The translations under genes and the position numbers were made by a program. This document shows positions 8,544 through 16,948 of a stretch of DNA of 64,000 nucleotides, piece by piece. The notes beneath the pieces are model-generated. The model worked only from the letters and a program-made list of their open reading frames with translations. It was not told the origin of the DNA and made no database searches. Origin of the DNA: Psychroserpens jangbogonensis (lineage in GTDB: Bacteria; Bacteroidota; Bacteroidia; Flavobacteriales; Flavobacteriaceae); assembly GCF_000797465.1 (NCBI RefSeq), contig NZ_JSWG01000008.1, positions 216,181-280,180 of the forward strand, given 5' to 3'. Every line of letters begins with the position of its first letter. Position 1 is the stretch's first letter.

Positions 8544-9653
8544 TTATAATTTATCAATTAAAGCATTAAGTCGCACTGTAATATCAGTAATGCTACCAAC
8601 TCCATCAACACCAAAATATTTATCTTGAGCTGAGTAATAATTTTTTAAAATAGCTGTTTTCTTGTAGTATTCAGTTATTCTATTTCTAATAATGGACTCA
8701 TCAGCATCATCTTTTCTACCACTAGTTTTTCCACGTTCTAATAGACGTCCAACTAACACTTCATCATCAACTTCTAATGCAATCATTGCATTAATTTGAG
8801 AATCTTTAGTATCCATTAATTTATCAAGTGCTTCAGCTTGAGCGTTCGTTCTTGGAAATCCGTCAAAGATGAAACCTTTAGCATCTGCATTTTTCTCAAC
8901 TTCAGCATTAAGCATATCAATTGTAACCTGATCTGGCACCAACTCTCCCTTATCCATATAGGATTTAGCTAACATCCCTAAAGCCGTTTCATTTTTTATA
9001 TTGAATCGAAACACATCTCCTGTAGAAATGTGAACAAGGTTGTATTTTTCTTTTAAAAATCCTGCTTGAGTTCCTTTACCTGCACCTGGAGGTCCAAATA
9101 GCACTAAATTGGTCATGTGTTGTGTTGTTTTTAATTGATATATTTCTGGTAAATCTCGTCCTAATCCATCATAATCCAATCCATAACCTACTATGAATTT
9201 ATTTGATATTTCGAGACCTACATAATGTAATTTAAAATCTTTTTTATAAGCTTCAGGCTTGTAAAACAATGTAGCAATTTTAAGCTCGCCCACATTTTCA
9301 TTCTCAAATATGCGATGAACTTCGACTAGTGTATTTCCAGAATCTATAATATCTTCAAGAATCACCACTTTTCTGCCCGTTAAATCCTGAGTTAATCCGA
9401 TAAGTCTTTGGATGTCTTCGGAAGATTTGATGCCTTCGTAAGATGCCAACTTGATAAACGTAACCTCACATGGCTTAGGGTATTTTTTTACAAAATCACT
9501 TACAAACATGAATGATCCATTTAAAATACCTACAAACACAGGCACTTCGTCTTGAAGATCATGTGCAACTTCATCAACCATTCTCTGTACAGCAGTATCT
9601 ATTTCTGCTTCAGAAATAAAAGGTTTAAAGTATAAATCGTTGAGCTTTATCAC
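8544..9653 (-). CDS. adk: bifunctional hypoxanthine phosphoribosyltransferase / adenylate kinase
   Basis: A 369-residue fusion of two purine enzymes. Residues 1 to about 175 are a hypoxanthine phosphoribosyltransferase (IMP/GMP salvage from PRPP): the PRPP-binding motif is VVILEDIIDSGNT at 96-108. Residues 180-369 are a short-form adenylate kinase (ATP + AMP = 2 ADP): P-loop GPPGAGKGT at 187-195, AMP-binding DGFPRT, and a short LID (LLERGKTSGRKDD). The joint is at an internal ATG (9116) that would itself start a normal adenylate kinase, so internal initiation cannot be excluded. This fusion is found in related Flavobacteriia. Obg follows downstream; purK-purE is divergent upstream, linking purine salvage and synthesis. 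Confidence 0.96.
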   Translation of the reverse strand: MIKLNDLYFKPFISEAEIDTAVQRMVDEVAHDLQDEVPVFVGILNGSFMFVSDFVKKYPKPCEVTFIKLASYEGIKSSEDIQRLIGLTQDLTGRKVVILEDIIDSGNTLVEVHRIFENENVGELKIATLFYKPEAYKKDFKLHYVGLEISNKFIVGYGLDYDGLGRDLPEIYQLKTTQHMTNLVLFGPPGAGKGTQAGFLKEKYNLVHISTGDVFRFNIKNETALGMLAKSYMDKGELVPDQVTIDMLNAEVEKNADAKGFIFDGFPRTNAQAEALDKLMDTKDSQINAMIALEVDDEVLVGRLLERGKTSGRKDDADESIIRNRITEYYKKTAILKNYYSAQDKYFGVDGVGSITDITVRLNALIDKL

Positions 9654-9674
9654 TTGTTTTTGGATTTAAAAAAG

Positions 9675-9682
9675 CAAAGATA
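9675..9682 (-). promoter_or_regulatory. -7 element for the hpt-adk gene
   Basis: TATCTTTG on the minus strand, a perfect TAnnTTTG, 22 bases before the start codon. I see no clean TTG at the expected -33 distance, so confidence is moderate. Confidence 0.45.
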
Positions 9683-9721
9683 ATCAATAGATTGTCGATT
9701 ACCGATTTTTGAATTCCATTT

Positions 9722-9755
9722 TTGCAATGGCTTTCTATTTTATAATGTATTTTTG
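9722..9755 (+). promoter_or_regulatory. promoter for purK-purE
   Basis: TATTTTTG at 9748-9755 (TAnnTTTG) with TTG at 9722-9724, a spacing of 23, at the long end of the usual range. It lies about 36 bases before the purK ATG and back to back with the hpt-adk control region. Confidence 0.5.
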
Positions 9756-9790
9756 TAACATAAAATTGAAAATATCCGTTTTCACTGTAA

Positions 9791-10951
9791 ATGATTATGA
9801 ACTATTTTTCTTCAAATTTTAAAATCGGTATTCTTGGTGGAGGTCAATTAGGCAAAATGATGCTGTATACGACCAGAAAGTTTGACATTACAACTCATGT
9901 GATGGATTCTAGTGATGAAGCACCTTGTAAAATTGCTTGTGACAAATTCGTCAAAGGGGATTTAATGAATTATGATGATGTGTACAATTTTGGTAAGCAA
10001 GTTGACATCCTAACTTTTGAAATTGAAAATGTAAATGTTGATGCTTTAGAAGCTTTGGAAAAAGAAGGAAAAAAAGTTTATCCATCTTCAAAAACGTTGC
10101 ATACCATTCAGAATAAGGCAACACAAAAATTATTTTATAGAGATCATCAAATTCCAACCTCAGACTTTACCAGGTTTGCTTATTTGTCTGAAATTGAAGA
10201 TGCGGTTGATAATGGCGGATTAGAATTTCCATTTGTTTGGAAAGCGGCTCAATTTGGTTATGATGGTAATGGTGTAAAAGTTGTTAGACAGCTTTCAGAT
10301 TTAGATAACTTGCCTAAAGGAGAATGTATTGCCGAAGATTTAATTCCATTTAAAAATGAATTAGCGGTTATCGTTGCACGAAATGAAGCTGGAGAAATCA
10401 AAACCTATCCTGTTGTTGAAATGGAATTCCATCCAGAAGCAAACCAAGTAGAATACGTTATTTGTCCAGCACGAATTGAGGATTCTGTTGCAAAGAAAGC
10501 TACAGATATCGCTTTAAAAGTATCACAAGCTTTTAATCATGTCGGATTGCTAGCCGTTGAAATGTTTCAAACTGAGGAGGATGAAATTTTAGTGAATGAA
10601 GTAGCTCCAAGACCACATAATTCAGGTCACCAAACTATAGAAGCAAGCTACACTTCACAATTTGAGCAACATATACGTGCCATTTTAAATTTACCTTTAG
10701 GACAGACCGAAAGTAAAGTTAGTGGTATCATGGTAAATCTAGTTGGCGCTGAAGGTTATACTGGTGATGTAGTTTATGAACATATCGAAGATATTATGAA
10801 ACTAGATGGTGTTACGCCTCATATTTATGGAAAAAAGCAAACTAGGCCTTTTCGTAAAATGGGACATGTAACCATTGTAAATGAAGATCTAAACGAAGCA
10901 AGAAAAATTGCAGAAGTAGTAAAGAATACAATAAAAGTTATAAGTAAATAA
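9791..10951 (+). CDS. purK: 5-(carboxyamino)imidazole ribonucleotide synthase
   Basis: ATP-grasp enzyme that converts AIR, bicarbonate and ATP to N5-CAIR in purine synthesis. Of 386 residues, the N terminus carries the nucleotide-fold motif KIGILGGGQLGKMM (about 11-24), the middle the ATP-grasp lysine region (FPFVWKAAQFGYDGNGVKVV), and the C-terminal part EVAPRPHNSGHQTIEA, the family's Mg/ATP site. Two in-frame ATG codons (9791 and 9797) are possible starts. The product is the substrate of PurE, encoded two bases downstream, so the two genes form one operon. Confidence 0.97.
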   Translation: MIMNYFSSNFKIGILGGGQLGKMMLYTTRKFDITTHVMDSSDEAPCKIACDKFVKGDLMNYDDVYNFGKQVDILTFEIENVNVDALEALEKEGKKVYPSSKTLHTIQNKATQKLFYRDHQIPTSDFTRFAYLSEIEDAVDNGGLEFPFVWKAAQFGYDGNGVKVVRQLSDLDNLPKGECIAEDLIPFKNELAVIVARNEAGEIKTYPVVEMEFHPEANQVEYVICPARIEDSVAKKATDIALKVSQAFNHVGLLAVEMFQTEEDEILVNEVAPRPHNSGHQTIEASYTSQFEQHIRAILNLPLGQTESKVSGIMVNLVGAEGYTGDVVYEHIEDIMKLDGVTPHIYGKKQTRPFRKMGHVTIVNEDLNEARKIAEVVKNTIKVISK

Positions 10952-10953
10952 TT

Positions 10954-11436
10954 ATGGGGAAAGTAGCAATTATTATGGGAAGCAAAAGTGATCTTCCAGT
11001 CATGCAAGATGCTATTGACATTTTGAAAGAATTTAAAATCGACGTTGAAGTTGATATTGTTTCAGCGCATAGAACACCAGAAAAAATGTTCGATTTTGGT
11101 AAAAACGCACATAAGCGTGGCATAAATGTTATAATAGCTGGAGCTGGAGGCGCAGCACATTTACCAGGTATGGTCGCTTCATTATCACCTTTACCTATTA
11201 TTGGTGTCCCTGTAAGAAGCAGCAATTCTATAGATGGTTGGGATTCTGTATTATCTATTTTACAAATGCCTGGAGGAGTTCCAGTAGCAACAGTAGCCTT
11301 AAATGGAGCAAAAAATGCTGGTATACTAGCAGCCCAAATTATAGGAACTTCAGACCAAACAATTCAAAATACAATAATCGCTTATAAAGAGAGTTTAAAA
11401 ACAAAAGTGATTGAGTCTTCTAAAGATTTAAAATAA
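10954..11436 (+). CDS. purE: N5-CAIR mutase, class I PurE
   Basis: Catalyses the mutase step from N5-CAIR to CAIR, directly after PurK. The 160 residues carry the class I signatures MGSKSDLPVM, SAHRTPEKMF (catalytic His) and AGAGGAAHLPGMVAS. It starts two bases after the purK stop and ends at a strong terminator, so purK-purE is a two-gene unit. Class I mutase is consistent with the presence of PurK. Confidence 0.98.
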   Translation: MGKVAIIMGSKSDLPVMQDAIDILKEFKIDVEVDIVSAHRTPEKMFDFGKNAHKRGINVIIAGAGGAAHLPGMVASLSPLPIIGVPVRSSNSIDGWDSVLSILQMPGGVPVATVALNGAKNAGILAAQIIGTSDQTIQNTIIAYKESLKTKVIESSKDLK

Positions 11437-11437
11437 A

Positions 11438-11463
11438 AAAACCTCGTATAGAAACGAGGTTTT
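11438..11463 (+). terminator. intrinsic terminator after purE
   Basis: Arms AAAACCTCGT (11438-11447) and ACGAGGTTTT (11454-11463) with a 6-base loop, starting one base after the purE stop. The 190 bases beyond it, up to 11654, contain no gene that I can support. Confidence 0.88.
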
Positions 11464-11654
11464 AGAGCTATTAATCAATTATTTGTATAGAGTTGGTTAA
11501 TTACTCTTAAAATAATTCTTGACAAATGTAAAATATATTTTATCATATTTTCAGAAAGTTATGATAACTAATGAACAAAGTAATTCACAATTTGCATTAT
11601 TGTAAGATAACTATCACTATTTAAACACTTTTTGTAATAAATTCACAAAACTAA

Positions 11655-13682
11655 ATGACAATTCTAAATACTTCTTTCAAAACACCATATCAAACTGCTC
11701 CTTTTTCAAAAATTAAAAATGAAGATTATTTACCAGCATTTTTGCAAGCCATAAAAGAAGCCAAAGCAGAAATTGATGCAATTACGAATAATTCTGAAGC
11801 ACCAAGTTTTGAAAACACTATTGAAGCCTTGGATTTTTCTGGAGAACGATTAGATAGAATTTCTAGTATCTTCTTTAATCTAAATAGTGCCGAAACTAAT
11901 GACGAGATTCAAAAGATAGCTCAGGAAGTCTCTCCTTTACTTTCTGAATTCAGTAATGATATTACTTTAAATAAATCACTTTTCAAACGTGTTAAAGTAG
12001 TTTACGACACAAAAGACGCTTTAGATTTAACAACAGAACAAAAGACACTTCTCGATAAAAAATATAAAGGTTTTTCTAGAAATGGAGCCAATCTTACTGA
12101 TGACAAAAAAACACGCTTACGTGAGATTGACAAAAAATCAAGTCAGTTAAAACTTAAGTTTGGAGAAAATGTCCTAGCAGAAACAAATGCATTTGAAATG
12201 CATTTAACAAATGAAGAAGATTTGGCTGGACTGCCAGAAGGAGCAAAAGAGGCTGCACAGCAATTGGCTGAAGCGCAAGAAAAAAAGGGTTGGTTAATTA
12301 CTTTAGATTACCCAAGCTATATTCCATTTATGACGTATGCTACGAATCGTGAATTGAGAAAAAAATTAGCAATAGCGGCAGGAACAAAAGCATTTAAAGG
12401 CAATGAACTCGATAATCAAGATAATGTATTACAAATTGCAAAACTGCGTCATGAACGTGCAAATCTTTTAGGCTATAAAACACATGCACATTTTGTTCTC
12501 GAAGAACGAATGGCTAAAAAACCTGAAACGGTTCAACACTTTCTAAATGAACTTTTAGAAAAGGCAAAACCTGCAGCTGAACGAGAATTCAAAAATCTAG
12601 AAGATTTTGCAAAAGATTCAGATGGGATTGATCAACTTCAAAAATGGGATGGTTCGTATTATTCTGAAAAATTAAAACAAAAATTATTCAGTTTAGATGA
12701 TGAACAATTAAAACCGTATTTCAAATTAGAAAATGTTATTGATGGCGCATTTACAATTGCAGAACGCTTGTATGACTTAAAATTTGAAGAGATTGACACC
12801 ATTGACAAGTATCATGAAGACGTTTTAACCTATAAAGTAACTGATTTAAAAGGTAACCTAGTTTCCATTTTTTATGCTGATTTTTTTCCAAGAGCAGGAA
12901 AACGAAATGGCGCTTGGATGACAGTTTACAAACCTCAATTCGTAAAGAATGAAGAAAATAGCAGACCTCATATTTCTATTGTTTGCAACTTTACAAAACC
13001 AACAAAAAGCAAACCTTCTCTCCTAACCTTCAATGAAGTCACTACTTTATTTCACGAGTTTGGACATGCTCTTCATGGCATCCTAGCTAATACAACGTAT
13101 CCTAGTTTATCAGGAACAAGTGTGTTTTGGGATTTTGTAGAATTACCAAGTCAGGTATTAGAAAATTGGTGTTATGAAAAAGAAGCTTTAGAATTATTTG
13201 CTACGCATTATGAAACTGGAGAACTCATTCCGATGGAACTCATAAAAAAAATAAAGGCTTCAGCGACGTTTCATGAAGGTATGCAAACCTTGAGACAAAT
13301 CAGTTTCGGACTTTTAGATATGTCATGGCATGGTCAAGACCCAACTTCTATCTCTTCAGTAAAAGCTCATGAAAGCGAAGTTTTCAAAAACACAAAACTC
13401 TATCCTGATGTAGCCGAAAACTGTATGAGTACCGCATTTTCACATATTTTTCAAGGTGGATACAGCTCTGGATATTACAGTTACAAATGGGCCGAAGTAT
13501 TAGATGCAGATGCTTTTGAATACTTTTTAGAAGAAGGTGTCTTTAGTAAAGAAGTAGCAAAAAAATTTAAAGATCATGTCTTATCTCAAGGAGGTATTGA
13601 AGATCCAATGACTTTATACAAGCGTTTCAGAGGAAAAGAACCTCAACCAGAAGCCTTGTTGAAACGCGCTGGATTGATATAA
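11655..13682 (+). CDS. M3 family metallopeptidase (Dcp/oligopeptidase type)
   Basis: Zinc peptidase of 675 residues, thimet oligopeptidase/peptidyl-dipeptidase family M3, which degrades short peptides. The zinc site HEFGH is at residues 467-471 (TLFHEFGHALHG) with the third ligand region FVELPSQVLENW about 25-30 residues on. The N-terminal helical domain begins at PYQTAPFSKIKNEDYLPAF, the usual start of this family. No signal peptide is seen, which suggests a cytoplasmic enzyme, unlike some periplasmic Dcp homologues in Bacteroidetes. It stands alone between the purE terminator and the GbsR regulator. Dipeptidyl-carboxypeptidase and general oligopeptidase activity cannot be told apart here. 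Confidence 0.95.
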   Translation: MTILNTSFKTPYQTAPFSKIKNEDYLPAFLQAIKEAKAEIDAITNNSEAPSFENTIEALDFSGERLDRISSIFFNLNSAETNDEIQKIAQEVSPLLSEFSNDITLNKSLFKRVKVVYDTKDALDLTTEQKTLLDKKYKGFSRNGANLTDDKKTRLREIDKKSSQLKLKFGENVLAETNAFEMHLTNEEDLAGLPEGAKEAAQQLAEAQEKKGWLITLDYPSYIPFMTYATNRELRKKLAIAAGTKAFKGNELDNQDNVLQIAKLRHERANLLGYKTHAHFVLEERMAKKPETVQHFLNELLEKAKPAAEREFKNLEDFAKDSDGIDQLQKWDGSYYSEKLKQKLFSLDDEQLKPYFKLENVIDGAFTIAERLYDLKFEEIDTIDKYHEDVLTYKVTDLKGNLVSIFYADFFPRAGKRNGAWMTVYKPQFVKNEENSRPHISIVCNFTKPTKSKPSLLTFNEVTTLFHEFGHALHGILANTTYPSLSGTSVFWDFVELPSQVLENWCYEKEALELFATHYETGELIPMELIKKIKASATFHEGMQTLRQISFGLLDMSWHGQDPTSISSVKAHESEVFKNTKLYPDVAENCMSTAFSHIFQGGYSSGYYSYKWAEVLDADAFEYFLEEGVFSKEVAKKFKDHVLSQGGIEDPMTLYKRFRGKEPQPEALLKRAGLI

Positions 13683-13732
13683 AAATCATTTTTAGAAAAG
13701 AATCCAAGCTTTGTCCTTGATTTTTTTAATAA

Positions 13733-13760
13733 TAAACTTTCAATAATTATTGAAAGTTTA
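13733..13760. promoter_or_regulatory. perfect 28-bp palindromic operator before the GbsR-type gene
   Basis: Two 14-base arms, TAAACTTTCAATAA and its exact complement, give a perfect 28-bp palindrome. The core is ACTTTCA-N8-TGAAAGT. The right arm covers the presumed -33 TTG of the promoter of the next gene, so a bound dimer would block it: the layout of an autorepressor. The same core with the same N8 spacing recurs at 14316-14337. Confidence 0.8.
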
Positions 13761-13778
13761 AAATATTTCATATATTTG
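13750..13778 (+). promoter_or_regulatory. promoter of the GbsR-type regulator
   Basis: TATATTTG at 13771-13778 (TAnnTTTG) with TTG at 13750-13752, spacing 18. The -33 element lies inside the palindromic operator. The ATG follows 17 bases after the -7 box. Confidence 0.65.
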
Positions 13779-13795
13779 TATTATAAATCACGATA

Positions 13796-14299
13796 ATGAA
13801 TTACGAAGAAGCCAAAATAAAGTTTGTAAGTACTTGGGGAAGCCTTGGTTCTCTTTGGGGAATTAACAAAGCAATGGCTCAAATTCAAGCATTACTTTTT
13901 ATTTCTATTAAACCATTATCTATGGAAGATATTATGGCAGAGCTTCAGATCTCTCGTGGAAATACAAGTATGAATTTACGACAGTTAATGGATTGGGGAA
14001 TTGTAACCAAAGAGTTAATTCCAGGTGAACGTAAAGAATATTTCACTACGGAAAAAGATGTCCAAGAATTGACAAGAATTATTGCGAAAGAACGCAGTCG
14101 CAGAGAAATCCAGCCAGTAATAAAAGTACTAAATGAGTTATCTTCAATTAAAGATGATGGCACAGACAAAACCAAAGAATTGATTAAACAAACAAAAGCA
14201 TTGCATGATTTAACCCTTAATGCAGACACCATGATTAACAAACTCGTGAATCAAAAACAGAACTGGATTACTAAATCATTAATTAAACTTATCAAATAA
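13796..14299 (+). CDS. GbsR/MarR-type transcriptional regulator
   Basis: A 167-residue DNA-binding protein of the GbsR group within the MarR superfamily. The winged helix is at about residues 25-85: IKPLSMEDIMAELQ, then ISRGNTSMNLRQLMDWGIV as the recognition helix, then the wing with PGERKEYFTTEKDV, all typical of GbsR/YvaV proteins. The C-terminal part is helical and may hold the dimer or ligand site. In Bacillus GbsR controls choline uptake, but no choline gene is present here. It has a palindromic operator over its own promoter and a second copy between it and the next gene, so it probably represses itself and the following membrane protein-methyltransferase-epimerase genes. The ligand is unknown. 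Confidence 0.9.
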   Translation: MNYEEAKIKFVSTWGSLGSLWGINKAMAQIQALLFISIKPLSMEDIMAELQISRGNTSMNLRQLMDWGIVTKELIPGERKEYFTTEKDVQELTRIIAKERSRREIQPVIKVLNELSSIKDDGTDKTKELIKQTKALHDLTLNADTMINKLVNQKQNWITKSLIKLIK

Positions 14300-14315
14300 A
14301 AAAAATTTAAACTAT

Positions 14316-14337
14316 ACTTTCAATATTTTCTGAAAGT
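14316..14337 (+). promoter_or_regulatory. second GbsR-type operator
   Basis: ACTTTCA (14316-14322), eight bases, TGAAAGT (14331-14337), followed by TTTAAAA as in the first site. The arms and spacing equal those of the operator at 13733-13760, but the central eight bases are not symmetrical. It is 15 bases before the next ATG, in the 53-base gap after the regulator gene. Confidence 0.65.
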
Positions 14338-14352
14338 TTAAAACATACTAAA

Positions 14353-14691
14353 ATGAAAATAATATACCTTATCAACAAAATTGCACTCATCATAACATTA
14401 GCGCTTTATCTAACTATAGTATTTGGACTATATGCACAAATTGTTCTTGGTGCAATTCAGGTTATTTGCGCTTTAACCCTATTCCTTTTTTGGAAAAAAT
14501 TTTCAAATAAAACTAGAGAGCAACTATACATCTACTGGACAGTAGTAATCAGTTATGGCTTATGCTGGTTGATTGATTGGACAAACTTTAATGATAGTTT
14601 CACTTTCATTTTTGGAATTATCATTGTTCCAATGTCAATAGCAATATACTTTGTTTACATACTTCGATCAACTACAAATTATATATCATGA
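14353..14691 (+). CDS. small four-helix membrane protein, unknown function
   Basis: A 112-residue hydrophobic protein with four likely transmembrane helices (about 6-26, 30-48, 60-76 and 84-106) joined by short loops, including a basic loop KKFSNKTREQ. I do not recognise a family. It is the first gene after the GbsR-type regulator, directly behind the second operator, and its stop overlaps the start of the next membrane protein gene (ATGA). Co-expression with the methyltransferase and epimerase downstream is likely. Membrane protein is sure; function not known. Confidence 0.8.
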   Translation: MKIIYLINKIALIITLALYLTIVFGLYAQIVLGAIQVICALTLFLFWKKFSNKTREQLYIYWTVVISYGLCWLIDWTNFNDSFTFIFGIIIVPMSIAIYFVYILRSTTNYIS

Positions 14692-15113
14692 ACATTCAAA
14701 TTCCAAACTGGTTAATCATCCTAGGTGGATGTGGCCAAATCTTCACAGCACTTATTTATCCATATATCAGACACCATGTTTTTGATTGGTACAATGATGT
14801 TAAACAGTTAAAACCTTTAAACCAGGAAATTGCTAAAACTTATGGCAGATACATTCAAGGCTTAAACTTTTCATTTGGGCTGATTACTATTCTTTTGCCT
14901 TCTGATTTAAAAAACGAATCACATTTAGCGATCGCGATAACAGGATTGATTGCTGCATATTGGGTAGGAAAAGTTGCTACTCAAATTGCTTATTATCCAA
15001 TGTATGACATCCCAAAAAAGCGACTGTTCAAAATAGGTAGCTACGGAATGAACACTCTTTTTGTTCTGTTCGCTGTTGTCTACTCTTTACTATTCATAAA
15101 CAATGTTTTCTAG
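14688..15113 (+). CDS. small membrane protein, unknown function
   Basis: A 141-residue protein with four hydrophobic stretches (about 8-25, 57-72, 80-102 and 114-138). A polar segment at 27-55 (HHVFDWYNDVKQLKPLNQEIAKTYGRY split by charged residues) lies between helices one and two and contains a His pair and several aromatic residues. No family recognised. It overlaps the preceding gene by four bases, which suggests coupled translation, and the methyltransferase begins 26 bases after it. The pair may form a membrane complex; that is inference from their arrangement only. Confidence 0.8.
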   Translation: MNIQIPNWLIILGGCGQIFTALIYPYIRHHVFDWYNDVKQLKPLNQEIAKTYGRYIQGLNFSFGLITILLPSDLKNESHLAIAITGLIAAYWVGKVATQIAYYPMYDIPKKRLFKIGSYGMNTLFVLFAVVYSLLFINNVF

Positions 15114-15139
15114 TATTATAAACATAAAAAAATAAGATT

Positions 15140-16015
15140 ATGAAATCAATTAGCTTATCACATAAAGAACAACCAGAAATCAACAGAATAGAAATGATTG
15201 ATTTCTATAACGAAGCTACAGAAGACTATGAATTTTGGAGTAAAGACTTCAATATGCACTTTGGATATTTCAGTCCGTTTAAGACCAACATATTCAAAAG
15301 AGACTCTATGCTCAATGAAATGAATAATCAAGTCATGAAACGTTTACAAATCGACTCACAAAAGCATCGTTTAGTTGATTTAGGTTGCGGCATGGGAGCA
15401 ACAATGAGGCATGCTTTAAAACAATTTAAAAATCTAATTGCCTATGGTGTGACATTGTCTGAGTTTCAACTAAAACAAGGTAATGAATTACTTAAAGGAA
15501 AAAATGGTATCATTTTAAAGGAAAATTATAACGATACAACTTTTCAATCTAACTCTTTTGACAGTGCAGTAGCTATCGAAAGTTTCTGTCACTCTGGTCA
15601 TGATAAAAAATCAATAAAAGAAGCATTTAGAGTTCTAAAACCTAAGGGTAAACTAGTAATTGCTGATGCGTTTTTGAAAAAAGAAGTATCTCAATTATGT
15701 TATGGAAGTCATTTTGCATATCATAGATTATGTGATCACTGGAGTTTAGAAAAATTAGAACAGATTCATAACTATGAGCAAGAACTAAAACAAGTTGGTT
15801 TTTCGAATGTAAAAATAGAAGATGTCTCATTCAGGGTAGCTCCTTCAGTATTGCATGTCCCATTTGCAATTGTTGGATTTGCACTCAAAAAACTATGGAA
15901 TACCAAATCTCTAAAAAGAGAAAGCCTTCATAACCTTAAAGGATCTTTTTATGCTTTACTTTCAGGATTACACATGAAGAGTTTTGGGTACTACATTATT
16001 ACAGCAACGAAATAA
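15140..16015 (+). CDS. class I SAM-dependent methyltransferase
   Basis: A 291-residue methyltransferase with motif I LVDLGCGMGATM (about 74-85), a post-I acidic position replaced by GVTLSEFQ, motif II around FDSAVAIESFCHSG, and motif III FRVLKPKGKLVIADAF. The ES-x-CH context and the C-terminal hydrophobic part (SVLHVPFAIVGFALKKL, SFYALLSGLHMKSFGYY) resemble tocopherol, sterol and small-lipid C/O-methyltransferases, so a hydrophobic substrate at the membrane is plausible. It sits between two small membrane proteins and a TIGR01777-type epimerase in one apparent operon under a GbsR-type regulator. The substrate cannot be named. Confidence 0.88.
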   Translation: MKSISLSHKEQPEINRIEMIDFYNEATEDYEFWSKDFNMHFGYFSPFKTNIFKRDSMLNEMNNQVMKRLQIDSQKHRLVDLGCGMGATMRHALKQFKNLIAYGVTLSEFQLKQGNELLKGKNGIILKENYNDTTFQSNSFDSAVAIESFCHSGHDKKSIKEAFRVLKPKGKLVIADAFLKKEVSQLCYGSHFAYHRLCDHWSLEKLEQIHNYEQELKQVGFSNVKIEDVSFRVAPSVLHVPFAIVGFALKKLWNTKSLKRESLHNLKGSFYALLSGLHMKSFGYYIITATK

Positions 16016-16023
16016 AAAAGAAA

Positions 16024-16926
16024 ATGAAAACAATAACCATAGCAGGAGGAACTGGATTTTTAGGTCAAGTTCTTGAAAACTACTTTTCAAAAAAAGATTA
16101 TAAAGTCTATATTTTAACTAGGTCTCCAAAAAAAGAAAACCATATTTACTGGAACGCAAAAGATTTACAAAAATGGACTTCTATTTTAGAAGAAACTGAT
16201 ATATTAATCAACCTTACAGGTAAATCGGTAGACTGCAGGTATACTGAAGAAAACAGGAAAAAGATACACGATTCAAGAATAGATTCTACTCTTGCATTAG
16301 GATTAGCAATTAATGTATGTGATAATCCGCCAGAAATTTGGATTAATTCTTCAACAGCAACAATTTACAGACACTCTTTAGATTTAGAAATGACTGAAGA
16401 TAATGGAGAAATAGGAAATGATTTTTCTATGAACATTGCTAAATCATGGGAACATGCTTTTTACTCTATAACTAATCCTAATACTCGAAAAATAGTTATG
16501 AGGACTTCAATTGTAATGGGGAGAAATGGTGGTGCAACTATTCCTTTAAAAAATCTTGTACAGTTTGGCTTAGGCGGAAAACAAGGTACTGGTTCTCAAA
16601 AAGTGAGTTGGATTCATGAGTTAGATTTTGCAAGGGCATTAGAATTCCTAATAAATAATAAAGCTTTAGATGGTAATTTTAATCTTTCGGTTCCGATACC
16701 AACTGATAATAAAACACTAATGAAAAGCTTTAGAAAAGTCATGAGAACTTCTATAGGAATTTCTCACCCTGAATGGCTCATTAAACTTGGAGCTAAACTG
16801 ATTGGAACAGAAGCTGAACTAGTACTAAAAAGCAGGAACGTCGTTCCTCATCGATTATTAAATCACGGATTTAAATTTCAATACATAAAAATAGAAAGGG
16901 CCTTATCAGATTTATTACGATTGTAA
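16024..16926 (+). CDS. TIGR01777/YfcH-type NAD-dependent epimerase
   Basis: A 300-residue extended short-chain dehydrogenase-like protein. The Rossmann motif ITIAGGTGFLGQVL is at residues 4-17; then LINLTGKSVDCRYTEENRKKI, SSTATIYRH (in place of the usual catalytic YxxxK, as in this subfamily), and VMRTSIVMGRNGGA. The C-terminal DUF1731-like part ends the protein. This subfamily is also known as nucleoside-diphosphate sugar epimerase-like or cell-division inhibitor SulA-like in annotations, neither well supported by experiment. It starts eight bases after the methyltransferase stop, so it belongs to the same unit. Confidence 0.9.
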   Translation: MKTITIAGGTGFLGQVLENYFSKKDYKVYILTRSPKKENHIYWNAKDLQKWTSILEETDILINLTGKSVDCRYTEENRKKIHDSRIDSTLALGLAINVCDNPPEIWINSSTATIYRHSLDLEMTEDNGEIGNDFSMNIAKSWEHAFYSITNPNTRKIVMRTSIVMGRNGGATIPLKNLVQFGLGGKQGTGSQKVSWIHELDFARALEFLINNKALDGNFNLSVPIPTDNKTLMKSFRKVMRTSIGISHPEWLIKLGAKLIGTEAELVLKSRNVVPHRLLNHGFKFQYIKIERALSDLLRL

Positions 16927-16938
16927 TGTATTATTCCT

Positions 16939-16946
16939 TATTTTTG
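16939..16946 (+). promoter_or_regulatory. possible -7 element for the ECF sigma gene
   Basis: TATTTTTG, a match to TAnnTTTG, between the epimerase and the sigma gene. The nearest upstream TTG is only 15 bases away. If used, transcription would begin after the ATG at 16949, and translation would start at the ATG at 16970. Confidence 0.3.
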
Positions 16947-16948
16947 AA

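Noticed and set aside
15140..16926. Horizontal transfer of the regulated block
   Set aside because: Base composition by eye is like the neighbours, and no integrase, direct repeats or tRNA target flank it; transfer cannot be supported.
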